A DNA stretch of 64,000 nt from Cliona cf. orientalis (lineage: Eukaryota; Porifera; Demospongiae; Clionaida; Clionaidae): positions 6,334,609 to 6,398,608 of the forward strand of contig OZ005700.1 in assembly GCA_963930775.1 (NCBI GenBank), in the 5' to 3' direction. Positions 26,280 through 36,432 of this stretch are shown in pieces. The notes beneath the pieces are model-generated. The model saw only the letters and a program-made list of their open reading frames with translations. It was not told where the DNA came from and ran no database searches. The position numbers and the translations under genes are program-made. How positions within the stretch are numbered: position 1 is the stretch's first letter; every line of letters starts with the position of its first letter.

Positions 26280-27621
26280 TCATTTTCTTCTTTGCCATAA
26301 CTTTAACCATACATCAAATGTTCTCATAATGCTGCTAATAAAGTTAGCACTGTTTGTCGGTTGATCTACATGTAGTTCATTGGTATTGCTTGCAGAATCA
26401 CTTACTCCAAAACTTCTCTCTTCAGAAGTTGAAGCACCTTCAAGCTTCGAGTCTTTCAAACCAGAAGGTGGTTCTGCAGTCACTTTAGATACCAGAAGTT
26501 CCAGACGAACATGAGTTCTCTGAGCTGATAGAGACGGCACAATCAGGTTGAGATTATTGATCTTCCTATTGACGGTCTTGACTGTTTGAGAGAGTTCATC
26601 CAGCTCCTGCTCCCACTCTTTCTCTCTCTCTGGAATCATGGGGTGAGGACCACACTTGGACCAGCAAGTGCTCAGACGCTTCTTTACATTCTCAATACTC
26701 TGACGAATCTCTTTGTCTAGAGAGATCCACTCTGGAGCAAATCCAGCATTACTTAGCAATCTGTTTAATTTCTGTTGCATATCATCGATCACAGGGTTGT
26801 CGTGTTCCCGACTCAGGGGTTTCCCCATTCCTCTCAGGTTCTTAAACTCCCCTCTCCCAATAGAGTCACGAATCTTCTCATGTGCAATTCTCTCCAATGT
26901 CTGTGTAATTTTTGGCTTAAACTTCTTAGTCTTTCCCTTGTATTCCGCCACCTCCTTTGCATCGGGATTCCGTAGAGCCTTCTCAAACTGTTTTTCATAC
27001 ACATTATCTATTGCTTCGTAGAGTCTATGCTGCGCGTAGGCTTTTTGCCTCTGGGAGTAGGTGCCTGGCCCAACGTCATAGGTGAGGTATTGACGGTGAG
27101 GTAGCCTTCTTTGCTTGGTGAAGCCAAGCCTTTGGTCAATGTCCGCTAGCTCCTCCTCCATGGCAGCATAGATCTCACGAGACATGGCCACATTTTTCGC
27201 ATAACTCATGCACTTCTTGTAGGCTTCTCTGATCTATTGGGAGGGAAATATTTAAAGATCAATAAGTGGGTATCTTTGCAGCTGCAGCTAGTAGACATAT
27301 GTATACCTCAGTAAATTTTTCAGCACTGGCATGAGGTGTCCTAGAGTCAGGGTGGTATATCTTCACTAGGTCAATGTAAGCCTTTCTGATCCGCTCCACA
27401 GTGCAGTCATGTTTGTTGACTCCTAGTAGCTGGAAGGAGCGCTCCAGCTTAGCTGTGGGACTGTCCTTCAGTTTGGAATGACCTGCTCCCCTCCTGTAGT
27501 CAGAGCTACCAGCAATGCACGTTCTGGATAGATACCTGACAGAGAGACTTGGCCTGATCACATCCCAGTGAAGATTGGATTGTCTAAAAAGCTGGAAAAC
27601 TGGTGACAGACGCACAGACAT
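26280..27621 (-). CDS. DNAJC28: Mitochondrial J-domain / DUF1992 protein, DNAJC28
   Basis: Exons 27621-27307 and 27233-26280 give 422 residues. The Met at 27621 starts a basic, hydroxyl-rich mitochondrial presequence. A short J-like domain follows (SFQLLGVNKHDC ... AYIDLVKIYHPDS, with the HPD motif that stimulates HSP70). The C-terminal half is the DNAJC28 conserved domain (DUF1992): KIRDSIGRGEFKNLRGMGKP, then LSNAGFAPEWISLDKEIR and a long coiled helix. It is divergent from PYROXD2, with 116 bp between start codons, and its duplicate follows 95 bp downstream. Family assignment is firm; the precise cellular role is poorly known. Confidence 0.85.
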
Positions 27622-27737
27622 AGGAAACTCCAGGTGTAGGGACTGTTCGAGATAAAGCGCATCTGGGCTGGGTCCCCGGCCCCAGACCCCACCCTCCGGG
27701 TGTGGCTCGTCATATGCACGCTGGTCTTGCATGCACC
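27622..27737. promoter_or_regulatory. Short bidirectional promoter DNAJC28/PYROXD2
   Basis: Only 116 bp separate the two divergent start codons, so both 5' UTRs and the core promoter must share this stretch. Both products are predicted mitochondrial. No obvious TATA box is seen. Confidence 0.5.
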
Positions 27738-27949
27738 ATGCTGAGAAGTCCTCGGAGACTGTGCTCTACTTTGCATGGGAGAAAATTTGACGCAGTAGTG
27801 ATTGGAGGTGGCCATAATGGACTCGTGGCTGTAAGTTTGCATGCATGCCAGCAGGTAATACGCCAGACTACGGTAGGTCTCTTGTTGGCCTACGCAAAGC
27901 ATGATATCATGTCACAGCCTTTTGTATGCCCTGATGAAAAGAGCTAGGA

Positions 27950-27983
<34 letters not shown>

Positions 27984-30900
27984 TATTAAATATAATTTGT
28001 TGCATAGAGAAACGAGGATTATGTACTTGTGAATGTAGGCAGCCTATCTAGCCAAGGCTGGCAAGAGTGTGGCTGTGTTGGAGAGACGGCATGTTCTGGG
28101 TGGAGCTGCCGTGACTGAGGAGATTGTCCCAGGATTTAAGTTCTCTCGAGCATCCTACCTGGTCAGCCTGCTCAGACCAAAGATCATCGAAGACCTCGAA
28201 CTCAAGGTGCGAGCCTCATTACCGTGATCTTGTTTCATTCTTTTCATGAATACATGACTGTTAGCTGAAGTACCCGGAATGTACATATACTGAGGGATTG
28301 AGATAAATAATTATTGGTAGTTTCATCTGATGATCCACTGGATGTCTTCCTCCTTGTTTCAGAAACATGGCTTGAAGACCATCTACCTTCGGAATCCTAA
28401 CTCCTTCACTCCTATGTTGGACAGTGACAAGTATTTATTGTTGGGAAACAATGTGAAGGAAAACAAGAAAGAGATAGCCAAATTCTCAAGAAGGGATGCA
28501 GAGGTAAGAAGATGATGGCACTATTAGAAGCTAGGTGAATCCTTCCACTTGTAATTAGCGTCAAATCAAGGTTCCACTATCACCATTACTCATTAGTAGA
28601 AGTTGGTTTACCGTTCAAGTAGACAATGTGCTGAATCTTGTCCTTTAATCAGCTCTCTATAATGTATATCGATTTCATAGGCGTTTGCAAAGTACGAACA
28701 CTGGATGAGTGGCATAGGTATGCAAGTAATAAAAGTGAATGCAACAACCATTTCATTTATTAACTCCTATGTAGCGGATGCTATTGATCCTCTATTGGAT
28801 ACTGAGCCAGTTGATGTAAGGAAGATTTGGAGTGGTTTGCTTCAACGGAAAATTTCAGCTTTCAAATCAGTTGCAGCTTTGGCAAGAACTGGTGAGATAA
28901 TAATTCTTTTTAAACTACACGAGACCTTCATAAATATCATCTCTCTATAATTATACTACACTGTGTACATGTACATAATATTATGTAGGTGCCACTCTTG
29001 GTAGAGATTTGCCAGCTTTCTATGAGCTCATCACCGCTCCTGCTTCCAAGATAAGTCCATCATACAATGTCTAGGAATGGACATCTGATTGCAATTGTGT
29101 GTCCATTTCCTCTGTGATCCATTACGTGTTAGACAGGTGGTTTGAGTCTGAGCCCCTGAAGGCGACCCTAGCCACTGATGCCGTCATTGGAGCAATGAAC
29201 AGTCCAAAGAGACCTGGCAGTGGGTGAGTATAGTCATGCATAGAATTATTGTATTGCATGGCACAATCTCAGCTAAATTGGATAATATGCAGCTGAGGAT
29301 TTATCGAGTTGCCACAAGGTGGCTCGATGTAGACCTTGATGCAGCTGTGAACTAGTGATTTCAAAAATCATCTAAGATTCTTTAATAATAGTCGCATCAT
29401 CATACATTGTATATATTATGTGTACATGTAGGTATGTGCTGTTGCATCACGTGATGGGTGAGCTTGAGGGAGTGAAGAATGCCTGGGGTTACCCGGAGGG
29501 AGGGAATGGAGCTGTTTCCATGGCGATAGCCAGAGCAGCGGAGGCTCATGGAGCTGTCATAAACACTGACTCAGTGAGTGTGTATAATATTATGATTGTC
29601 TTATTGAGTATTTTGTGCACAGGAAGATTTTCAATACCATAGAAAAGGTTTACTTAATTATGAACCCTTGACCACATCCCCAGTGGCTGCATAGTTCTAA
29701 TGGTGCATGTGGTAAAGGTCGTCAATACATACATCGATGCCGGGTCCTCAATCGCAGAGATGGAGTCTGAGATCAACTTTCGACTTCGAATTTCGATGCT
29801 TCAATCAAAGGAGATGAACTCGACAGCACAGTACAGCTTCCGAACTTCAGATAGGTCGTGGCATGACGCGTGCTATAAATAGCGCAAGGCTAGCTTTATT
29901 TATCCACAGGATTACGTCAGCCAAGAGAACGCGTGAAGTTCGGCTGGCATTACTTGTCGGAGAAAGTAGCACTCAGCTTTTAATGTATTCGCTGGATATG
30001 TATGTAAGTTAATATATGATTCTGTGGATTTTCAGGTCTCAGAAGTGTTCTGTAAAGGCTCTGAATTTTAGCGCTATGACGACATAGGTTACATCATAAT
30101 TACAACATAATTACCTAATAACCGCAAAAAAGCAAATTTATACTGGGGATGTAATTAATATGTGCATATTGTATGGGATTGAGCATAACGTCATTATTAA
30201 ATCACCCGATTAAAAAAACTGTCCTGTAGCACTTTTTAGTGAAGTATCTGAACACTTTATGTTCAAATTATAATTTTGCGAAGATATCACATCCTTTATG
30301 TAAGAAAGTTTTGCAAGTGAGAGCAGCTACATGTACTGAAGTTGGGAAAATTAAATTTTTTTCCTGGTAAAGTATTGTATAACTTATTGCAGCCAGTAGA
30401 TGAGATTCTATTGAGTGGTGATAACACTGTCAGTGGAGTGATGCTGGAGGATGGGTCAGAGGTTAGAGCAGGGGTCGTCCTATCTAACGCCACTCCCAAA
30501 GTTACGTTCATGGACCTGCTTCCTGGGGTAAATGGAGCTGAGAATTAAGACATTTCAGTGTCCAGACCACAATGATAAATTCGTGAATTAGCGAAATATT
30601 TTCATTTCAGAGTACTCTATCACAAGACCAGAAAAAGCACATCAAAGGCATTGATTACACTAGTCCAGTGACCAAGATCAACGGTAGGCTATATAATTAT
30701 TAAATATTGTAATTATGAATTTCATTCTTCTCTCCTTTTCAGTTGCTCTCAGTGGTCTTCCTAATTTCTGCTGTTCCCCCAATCCCCCAGGGGGAGGGCC
30801 TGCCCCCCACCATCAATGTACCATTCACCTCAACACAGAGCACTCGGACATGATCCACCAGGCCTTCCTTGATGCAGAGCAGGGAAAGTGGTCAACTAGG

Positions 30901-32307
30901 TATGCCCACACTACCGTATAGCGGGAAATTTTCGAGGGAGAAAACTTTCGCGGATTGGTAGGAAAGGAGCATTTCGCGGAGAAAACTTTCGCGGAACGTT
31001 AAAACTGGTCGCATAATGGGTGGGGCATGCCTAGAATTTTGTGGAGAAAACTTTCGCGGATGGGTGAAAAATCGTGAAATTCGTGAAAGTTTTCTCCCTC
31101 GAAAATTTCCCGCTATACGGTATTATTCCAACTTTTCGCCTCATGTGTAACACAGACTTGACTTGTCATAGCTTCAGTAGATTACTGCATGAGAATTCCT
31201 ATGCACAAATAATAATTATTTATAGATTTTCCTCTTCTTTTGATACCAGGCCCATGCTCGAGGTGTGCCTCCCCTCCTCCCTGGATCCCACGCTGGCCCC
31301 TCCTGGATGTCATGTGATGTCCATCTTCTCTCAGTATACCCCTTACCATCTGTCAGAGGGGGAGTGGTCGGATGAGAGACGTCAGCAATATGCTGACCTG
31401 GTGTTTGACTGTATTGAACAGTATGTCCCTGGATTCAAGAGCCTGATAGTTGGAACTGATATCCTGACCCCACCTGACCTTGAGAGGGTATTTGGTCTCA
31501 CTGGGGGGAACATCTTCCACGGCTCAATGTCCCTCGATCAGCTCTACCTAGTCAGACCAACTCCTCTCAATCCGTCTTATTCAACAGCTGGAATCAAGGG
31601 CCTCTACCTGTGTGGCAGCGGTGCTCACCCGGGTAGGTTAAATATAATATGTATGCTTTACCATGATTAGTTGTTACTGTAATGATTGAAGCTAGTCAGA
31701 TCTTGGCCCAATTTCCTACATCCTCAACACATAATATTATTATGATGTTGTGTTGTGTATGCACATACGGTAATCATTATGTATACATAGTATTATTGGT
31801 TAGCTGTTGTCTAGCAACTAAACCCTAATTGCTGATTACCAGAGGTGGCTGTCGGTCAGCAGAAAATTAATAATCTGACCTCAAGACACAAGGTGCTGTA
31901 CATGTATATCTGGCCATTGAAGGTTAGAAGCTAGAGTTGGGCAATTTCTGTCAATGATAATCATGGCACTAGCATACAAGTACAAACACAAGCTTTTTGG
32001 GTAATCCCTCCTGAGGAGAAGAGAGTATCTAAGCTAAGTGGTTAAAAGCTGTTTAAGATCACCAGACATACTTCAGTTGTGATAACACCTTGTCAAAACT
32101 GAAGTTGTATATTGTCATAATAATTGCGTTTGTGCTTCCAAATACGAGCTTTTACAGGCAATGGGAGTTAGATACTCTCTTCTTCTCCCTCTTATCCACA
32201 CTTATAGTTCACATAATGATGCTGTCTGTTGCCTTTCTTCAGGTGGAGGTGTGATGGGGTCCCCTGGTAGGCTGGCTGCACTGGCGGCATTAGAAGATAT
32301 TCAATGA
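27738..32307 (+). CDS. PYROXD2: FAD-dependent oxidoreductase PYROXD2
   Basis: Thirteen exons join in phase to 556 residues: 27738-27830, 28039-28206, 28363-28503, 28681-28717, 28775-28891, 28989-29050, 29126-29223, 29432-29573, 30393-30527, 30611-30683, 30743-30899, 31250-31632 and 32243-32307. The N-terminus is basic and presequence-like ([15 protein letters not shown]), followed by the dinucleotide-binding motif [10 protein letters not shown]. Typical family blocks follow: [70 protein letters not shown] and the C-terminal FAD loop [20 protein letters not shown]. Length fits the ~580-residue human protein, a mitochondrial carotenoid-desaturase-like flavoprotein. Intron 29051-29125 appears to be AT-AC (see findings). 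A TIR element sits in intron 30900-31249. Confidence 0.88.
27951..27981. repeat. Poly-G tract in PYROXD2 intron 1
   Basis: About 31 consecutive G residues 120 bp downstream of the first donor. Such tracts may form quadruplexes and are often mis-sized in assemblies. Confidence 0.9.
30914..31120. mobile_element. 207-bp MITE with ~38-bp TIRs, TA target site
   Basis: Ends CCGTATAGCGGGAAATTTTC (30914-30933) and its inverse (31101-31120) extend to about 38 bp of inverted repeat, flanked on both sides by TA (30912-30913, 31121-31122). The TA duplication fits Tc1/mariner-type mobilisation. Inside, GAGAAAACTTTCGCGGA is repeated three times as subterminal direct copies. It lies in the intron before PYROXD2 exon 12. 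Confidence 0.8.
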
Positions 32308-32363
32308 ACATCAAGCACTCAATTCTATGCATACTGGTAATCATCTGCACTGAATGAGATACC

Positions 32364-32522
32364 GTATACATAAAAAATTTCGCCACGCCTAGCTACCTTT
32401 GCATTACAGAAAATGTTTGTGGAAAATTTTTGTCAATGCGGTAAAGGTCGTCATATCCTCTATGCAATGACAAAAAGTTTTCGCCAATGAGAGTAGGTGG
32501 CAAAAATTTCTACGTATAATAT
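32364..32522. mobile_element. Degenerate inverted-repeat element
   Basis: A left end reading CCGTATACATAAAAAATTTCGCCAC and a right end reading GTGGCAAAAATTTCTACGTATA are imperfect inverse copies. It looks like an old MITE of the same general type as the one at 30914. The internal sequence contains the dispersed motif GGTAAAGGTCGTCA (32440-32453). Confidence 0.4.
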
Positions 32523-32935
32523 GATAGTAATAATTATAGCTGCCATACAATAATTACGTAATTGTAGCTTCAATGCAATCCCAAAACATTTGGAATCGAA
32601 TAGATACGATCCTCCACCTGTAAAGCTGTAAAGCACACATGAACCATAGCTGTAGCCTACACTGCCATTGGATGGGTATATTATATATATATGGGGAAGT
32701 CCAGAGTTAATTAATTAGTACACTAATTGCAAATTGTAATCCTCATAGTCTCGTTCCCAGACCCTATTGATATATACCATGTGAGTAAACCAAATTACCA
32801 TACTTTGCCCGATCGATAGTAGTCATACCTTCTACGTAACACAGGGCCAATACTTGGGGATAAAAATTTCATCAATGAGAGCAGGGAAGTGGCAACAACT
32901 ATTAATACTCTGAGATAATTTTATACAATACTGTA

Positions 32936-33132
32936 GGACGGGTTTTAATTGTGTAGTTTAATAATTATGTTGTAGTCAAGTCAGGCCAAATTGCGAATCC
33001 AATAATTGCGATAGACGACTTTGTACTGTACTGTAGTATACTTGCACATTTATGTTTGCGAATCTATTAATTGCGAAACTTACAAAAACTTGCAATTCAC
33101 AATTAATAGATACTCGCAATTAAAACCCGACC
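32936..33132. mobile_element. 197-bp MITE, TA target site
   Basis: Ends GGACGGGTTTTAATTG (32936-32951) and CAATTAAAACCCGACC (33117-33132) form a TIR with one mismatch, each flanked by TA. A second internal palindrome (CGAATCTATTAATTGCGA with its inverse further on) lies in the right half. Confidence 0.65.
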
Positions 33133-33186
33133 TATATGGTATTATGCAACAGACATTATAGTCTGCTGATTAGAGAAGAGTCCTCT

Positions 33187-35596
33187 ATAGTTTCCCCTCC
33201 GAGGCCAACTTCGTCAAATCTTGGGCACCCACAGACATAGATTGTCCTTTGGTCGCTGGGTTGACAATGACTCCAAGCAAAGCCTTCCCATCTCTATGTT
33301 AGATACAACATTAATTTTATAGCAAGCTTGTAGCTGTCCCAAGGATGCACAAATGCACCAATCACCACCTATAATAAACTATATTAATAGTGTGAAAGGG
33401 GTCTCTGTTACAGTACGCATTGGATCAAGATCTTATGGGCACATTTAGTTTCTTCTACCATAGACAGACGTTCTACCATAATATCAAAAATCTGCTTACC
33501 ATTGATGAAAGTGTTCCACCCTTATCCTGAACCAGAGGAAGGAAGTATTTAGAGTGCTTGTCTGCACCAACATTCTACAAGAAAAATACATAATATTAGA
33601 TTTTATGCACCAACTCTTCCAGTATTATTGAGCTAGTGACTCACTTCCATAAGAAAGTCTACTGACTTTTGAAGTAGAGGTCCACCTTCCTTCCACAGTC
33701 CAAAACTCGCGACAACATCAGTGATCTCCTTGGCTTCATTGACCACTGCCTTTTGCAGTTTAGCTGCATTCTCTTCTGTATCTACATAAATAAGGATAAG
33801 GGCCAATTGCAATAGCTAACTACGTATATTATTGTGATCATTATGCATGCATGAACTATAATAACCCAGGAGAACATTTATATTATTATGTGATAAACAA
33901 CTAGTGCCTAACAAATTTATGTACATCATAGTGGCAACATGCAGTATCAGTTTGCCTGGGGGTATTACAGACACTGTGAAGGTCTAAACATACCCAATGA
34001 GAATTATTTCAGTCATGTGATTCTTTATCCTCAATCAAGAGCGCGTAAGAACCAATGCAAGTTGCAGGAGTCGCTAGCTCTGAGTGTGGGTATTTGTGTG
34101 TCACCATCCAATACTACGTTAGCTGCGTTTAAGCTTCTCACTGATCTACCAAGACAATGATTACATTCTTCTGTTTAAGAATTTTGAGGTTCTTGGTTGG
34201 GTTTGAAATAAGAATGACAAAAATTAATTCAGAATAAGAATGATAAGATCTTATTCTGCCAAGTGTTGGTGTAAAAAGAACGAGTGCACTTATTATGCAT
34301 ACTAGATTCTTTGTGTGTGTGTGTGTGTGTGTATCGACCTAGCTGTGCATGCTGATCTACCATGGCACATGTGTTACTGCTGCATGTATAATTGTATGCA
34401 TTCTTGTGGTCACCCCATTACGTAGAACAAAACTTCAGCCACCAAGGTAGTGCTTCATTTATACAACAGTGCACCAATGCACAGGGACAGTGCTTCAATG
34501 TATACAACTGTGCAATAAGACACTCTTTTGGACCAGATTTCTATGTGATTTAGACTGGTGGGCTCTTTGTAAAACTCTGAGCAGAGTGATGGTTCTATGT
34601 TGGCCACAGCTGCACTTTATGCATGCTTAGCCTTGTATTGGCATGGATACAACTGAGAGCACGATCATGCATAGGCATCTGGGCACAGTGGGTTATAACG
34701 GCGATCAAATACAACAAAGAAACGGACTCGGCCTCGTTTGAATTCGATCGATACTGGGTACAGGGGCTAAAAATGTTTGTTGGTCACTCCTATTAACCGT
34801 GTGCTTTCTGCCCATGCGCACGCAGTACTTACTTACCAGACCACGCCCACCGCAGCGTTTAAGCGCACGCTTTCGATCTCTGCTAACATGCTGCTAAGCA
34901 CGAGAACGATCACCACTGATATAGAAAGGGCGGTTTACGTCACATAAACCTTTCCCTCTCGATTACCCCCACCGCAGCGTTTAGTTATTAATCATGAATT
35001 ATTTTTCTGATAAACACGCGGAGGGCTGAATTCCCGAGTAAACGCAATGATCTAGACCACACCTAACGTTGTCCAGTTAACCATTCGTGAACTGAATATC
35101 GATTTTAAAGTTTTGGCGGGCGCGGCTGAGCCGCGGCGGCCAGCCGCAGCCGATGGGCGGCCCTTTGGCGGCCAACGGCGGCTTTCGGGCGGCCCCAACG
35201 CGGCTTGGGCCGCCGCGGCAGTGTCCTTCTCGGCCACCGTAGTATAGTGGGCATGCAGACAGTAGTTTAGGAGGTACCTTTGATCTTTAGCTAGCTAGTA
35301 GTCATCGTGCAAGATTCAGTGTCAGTGAATCTGGCTCCGCAGAGCTTATACCTGTAGTGTACTGCCTATCACAGGAATGAAATCTTCCTGCGATGGATTT
35401 CCTAGCCTTTCTTTGGTTTTCTGAGCAGATCCTTGGAAAACTCCAACACTGGCAGCAGCTTTATAGCATGAAGTAAAAATGATAATTATTTGGTTCACCA
35501 TTTTACTTGTGCAAGCTTGCCTTTCTCTAAGATGGTTTTGATCAATCCTTGCCCAGTAGTGCCTGAAGCACCGAAGATTAGTATGGTCTTAGCCAT
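33187..35596 (-). CDS. Small protein with Rossmann-type start; exon model partly uncertain
   Basis: The ATG at 35596 opens with MAKTILIFGASGTTGQGLIK, the beta-alpha nucleotide-binding start of NmrA/SDR-type proteins (GxxGxxG). Best joined exons are 35596-35521 (GC donor), 35458-35363, 33781-33645 and 33574-33500, all in phase, giving segments such as GSAQKTKERLGNPSQEDF, ENAAKLQKAVVNEAKEITDV and GADKHSKYFLPLVQDKGG. A plausible final exon near 33290-33187 (LLGVIVNPATKGQSM ... LTKLASEGKL, stop) does not join in phase, so an exon is probably missed. The rest of a Rossmann domain is not seen, so the start may be fused onto a helical protein, or the gene may be damaged. I do not recognise the helical part. 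A hAT-type element ends 28 bp upstream of the start codon. Confidence 0.45.
35130..35219. repeat. GC-rich hairpin island
   Basis: A GCC/GGC-dense stretch in otherwise AT-rich intron DNA, bounded by a perfect 12-bp inverted repeat GCCGCGGCGGCC (35130-35141) and GGCCGCCGCGGC (35208-35219). Internally, GGCGGC units recur. The Ala/Pro-rich open frame through it is probably not coding. Confidence 0.6.
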
Positions 35597-35623
35597 TTGG
35601 CTAGATGCAAACAAGATCTATAG

Positions 35624-36216
35624 CGAGGGGTCCGCAACGAATGAAATATCGTACATCTGGCTTAGAAATCAATGGAAATCAGCTGAAATCCACAGAAATC
35701 AATCAAGAAATCACTAGAAATCATCCGGTGAAATCGCTTGCGGTTGCGGATCCGCCCACCTTTATTTAATATCTATGCTGATTGCCTGAGGCTGGATCCA
35801 GTGAATGGTTTCACCAAGATTGATGGTGTATCGCGAGTTGCAACGTTAGGCTGTTTGGTGCTTTCAATTAGCTCTAGCTACTTTTGACATTGTCATGCAT
35901 ATTAAATATTTGTCTTTCAATAGCCTGTAGCTGCACAAAAATTTTAGATCTTTTGTGTAAATAAATATTAAATTTGTCATGCACTTACTATCCGGTGTTT
36001 TCATACTAAACTTTCATTATCCCAGAAATCAGTAATTAGAAATCCAAAATTTAATAGTAAGAAATCATTGAAATCAAAGCAGAAATCGAACACTAAGAAA
36101 GGAAATCTGGTCTGAAATCGGAAATCAACCATCGCTAGAAATCATAGCTGAAATCAGGAAATCCGTGTATGATTTCGAAATCTCGTACGCCAAAACGGAT
36201 TGTTGCGGACCCCTCG
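35624..36216. mobile_element. 593-bp non-autonomous hAT-like element
   Basis: Perfect 15-bp terminal inverted repeats CGAGGGGTCCGCAAC (35624-35638; inverse 36202-36216) are flanked by an exact 8-bp duplication ATCTATAG (35616-35623 and 36217-36224), the size made by hAT transposases. Both subterminal zones are packed with the hexamer GAAATC at short intervals, resembling multiple transposase-binding sites. No coding capacity. It lies in the gap between the Rossmann-start gene (-) and VPS51 (+). Confidence 0.85.
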
Positions 36217-36432
36217 ATCTATAGGTCTTATGATGCGAGTTTACAGAGTCCAGGCGGGTGTTTTATAGTCAATTCCCTTCCGGTGGAGGACATGCATTCA
36301 CGCATGCTCGATTCTCGACGGGCGTGGTTAGGTACGGGGTCGTCACAATGCCTAGCTCCTCCCATATGGTGAAATTTTAATTCCATTCTGCACGGAATGC
36401 GAACTGAAAGTTGTGACAACGGAGCATAGAAG

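Noticed and set aside
34846..34984. Direct repeat CCCACCGCAGCGTTTA as a retroposon target duplication
   Set aside because: The ~107 bp between the copies has no tail or tRNA-like head; too little to call an insertion.
35052..35237. Ala/Pro-rich 61-codon frame on the minus strand
   Set aside because: Lies in a GC-rich hairpin with GGC repeats; low complexity, no splice partners.
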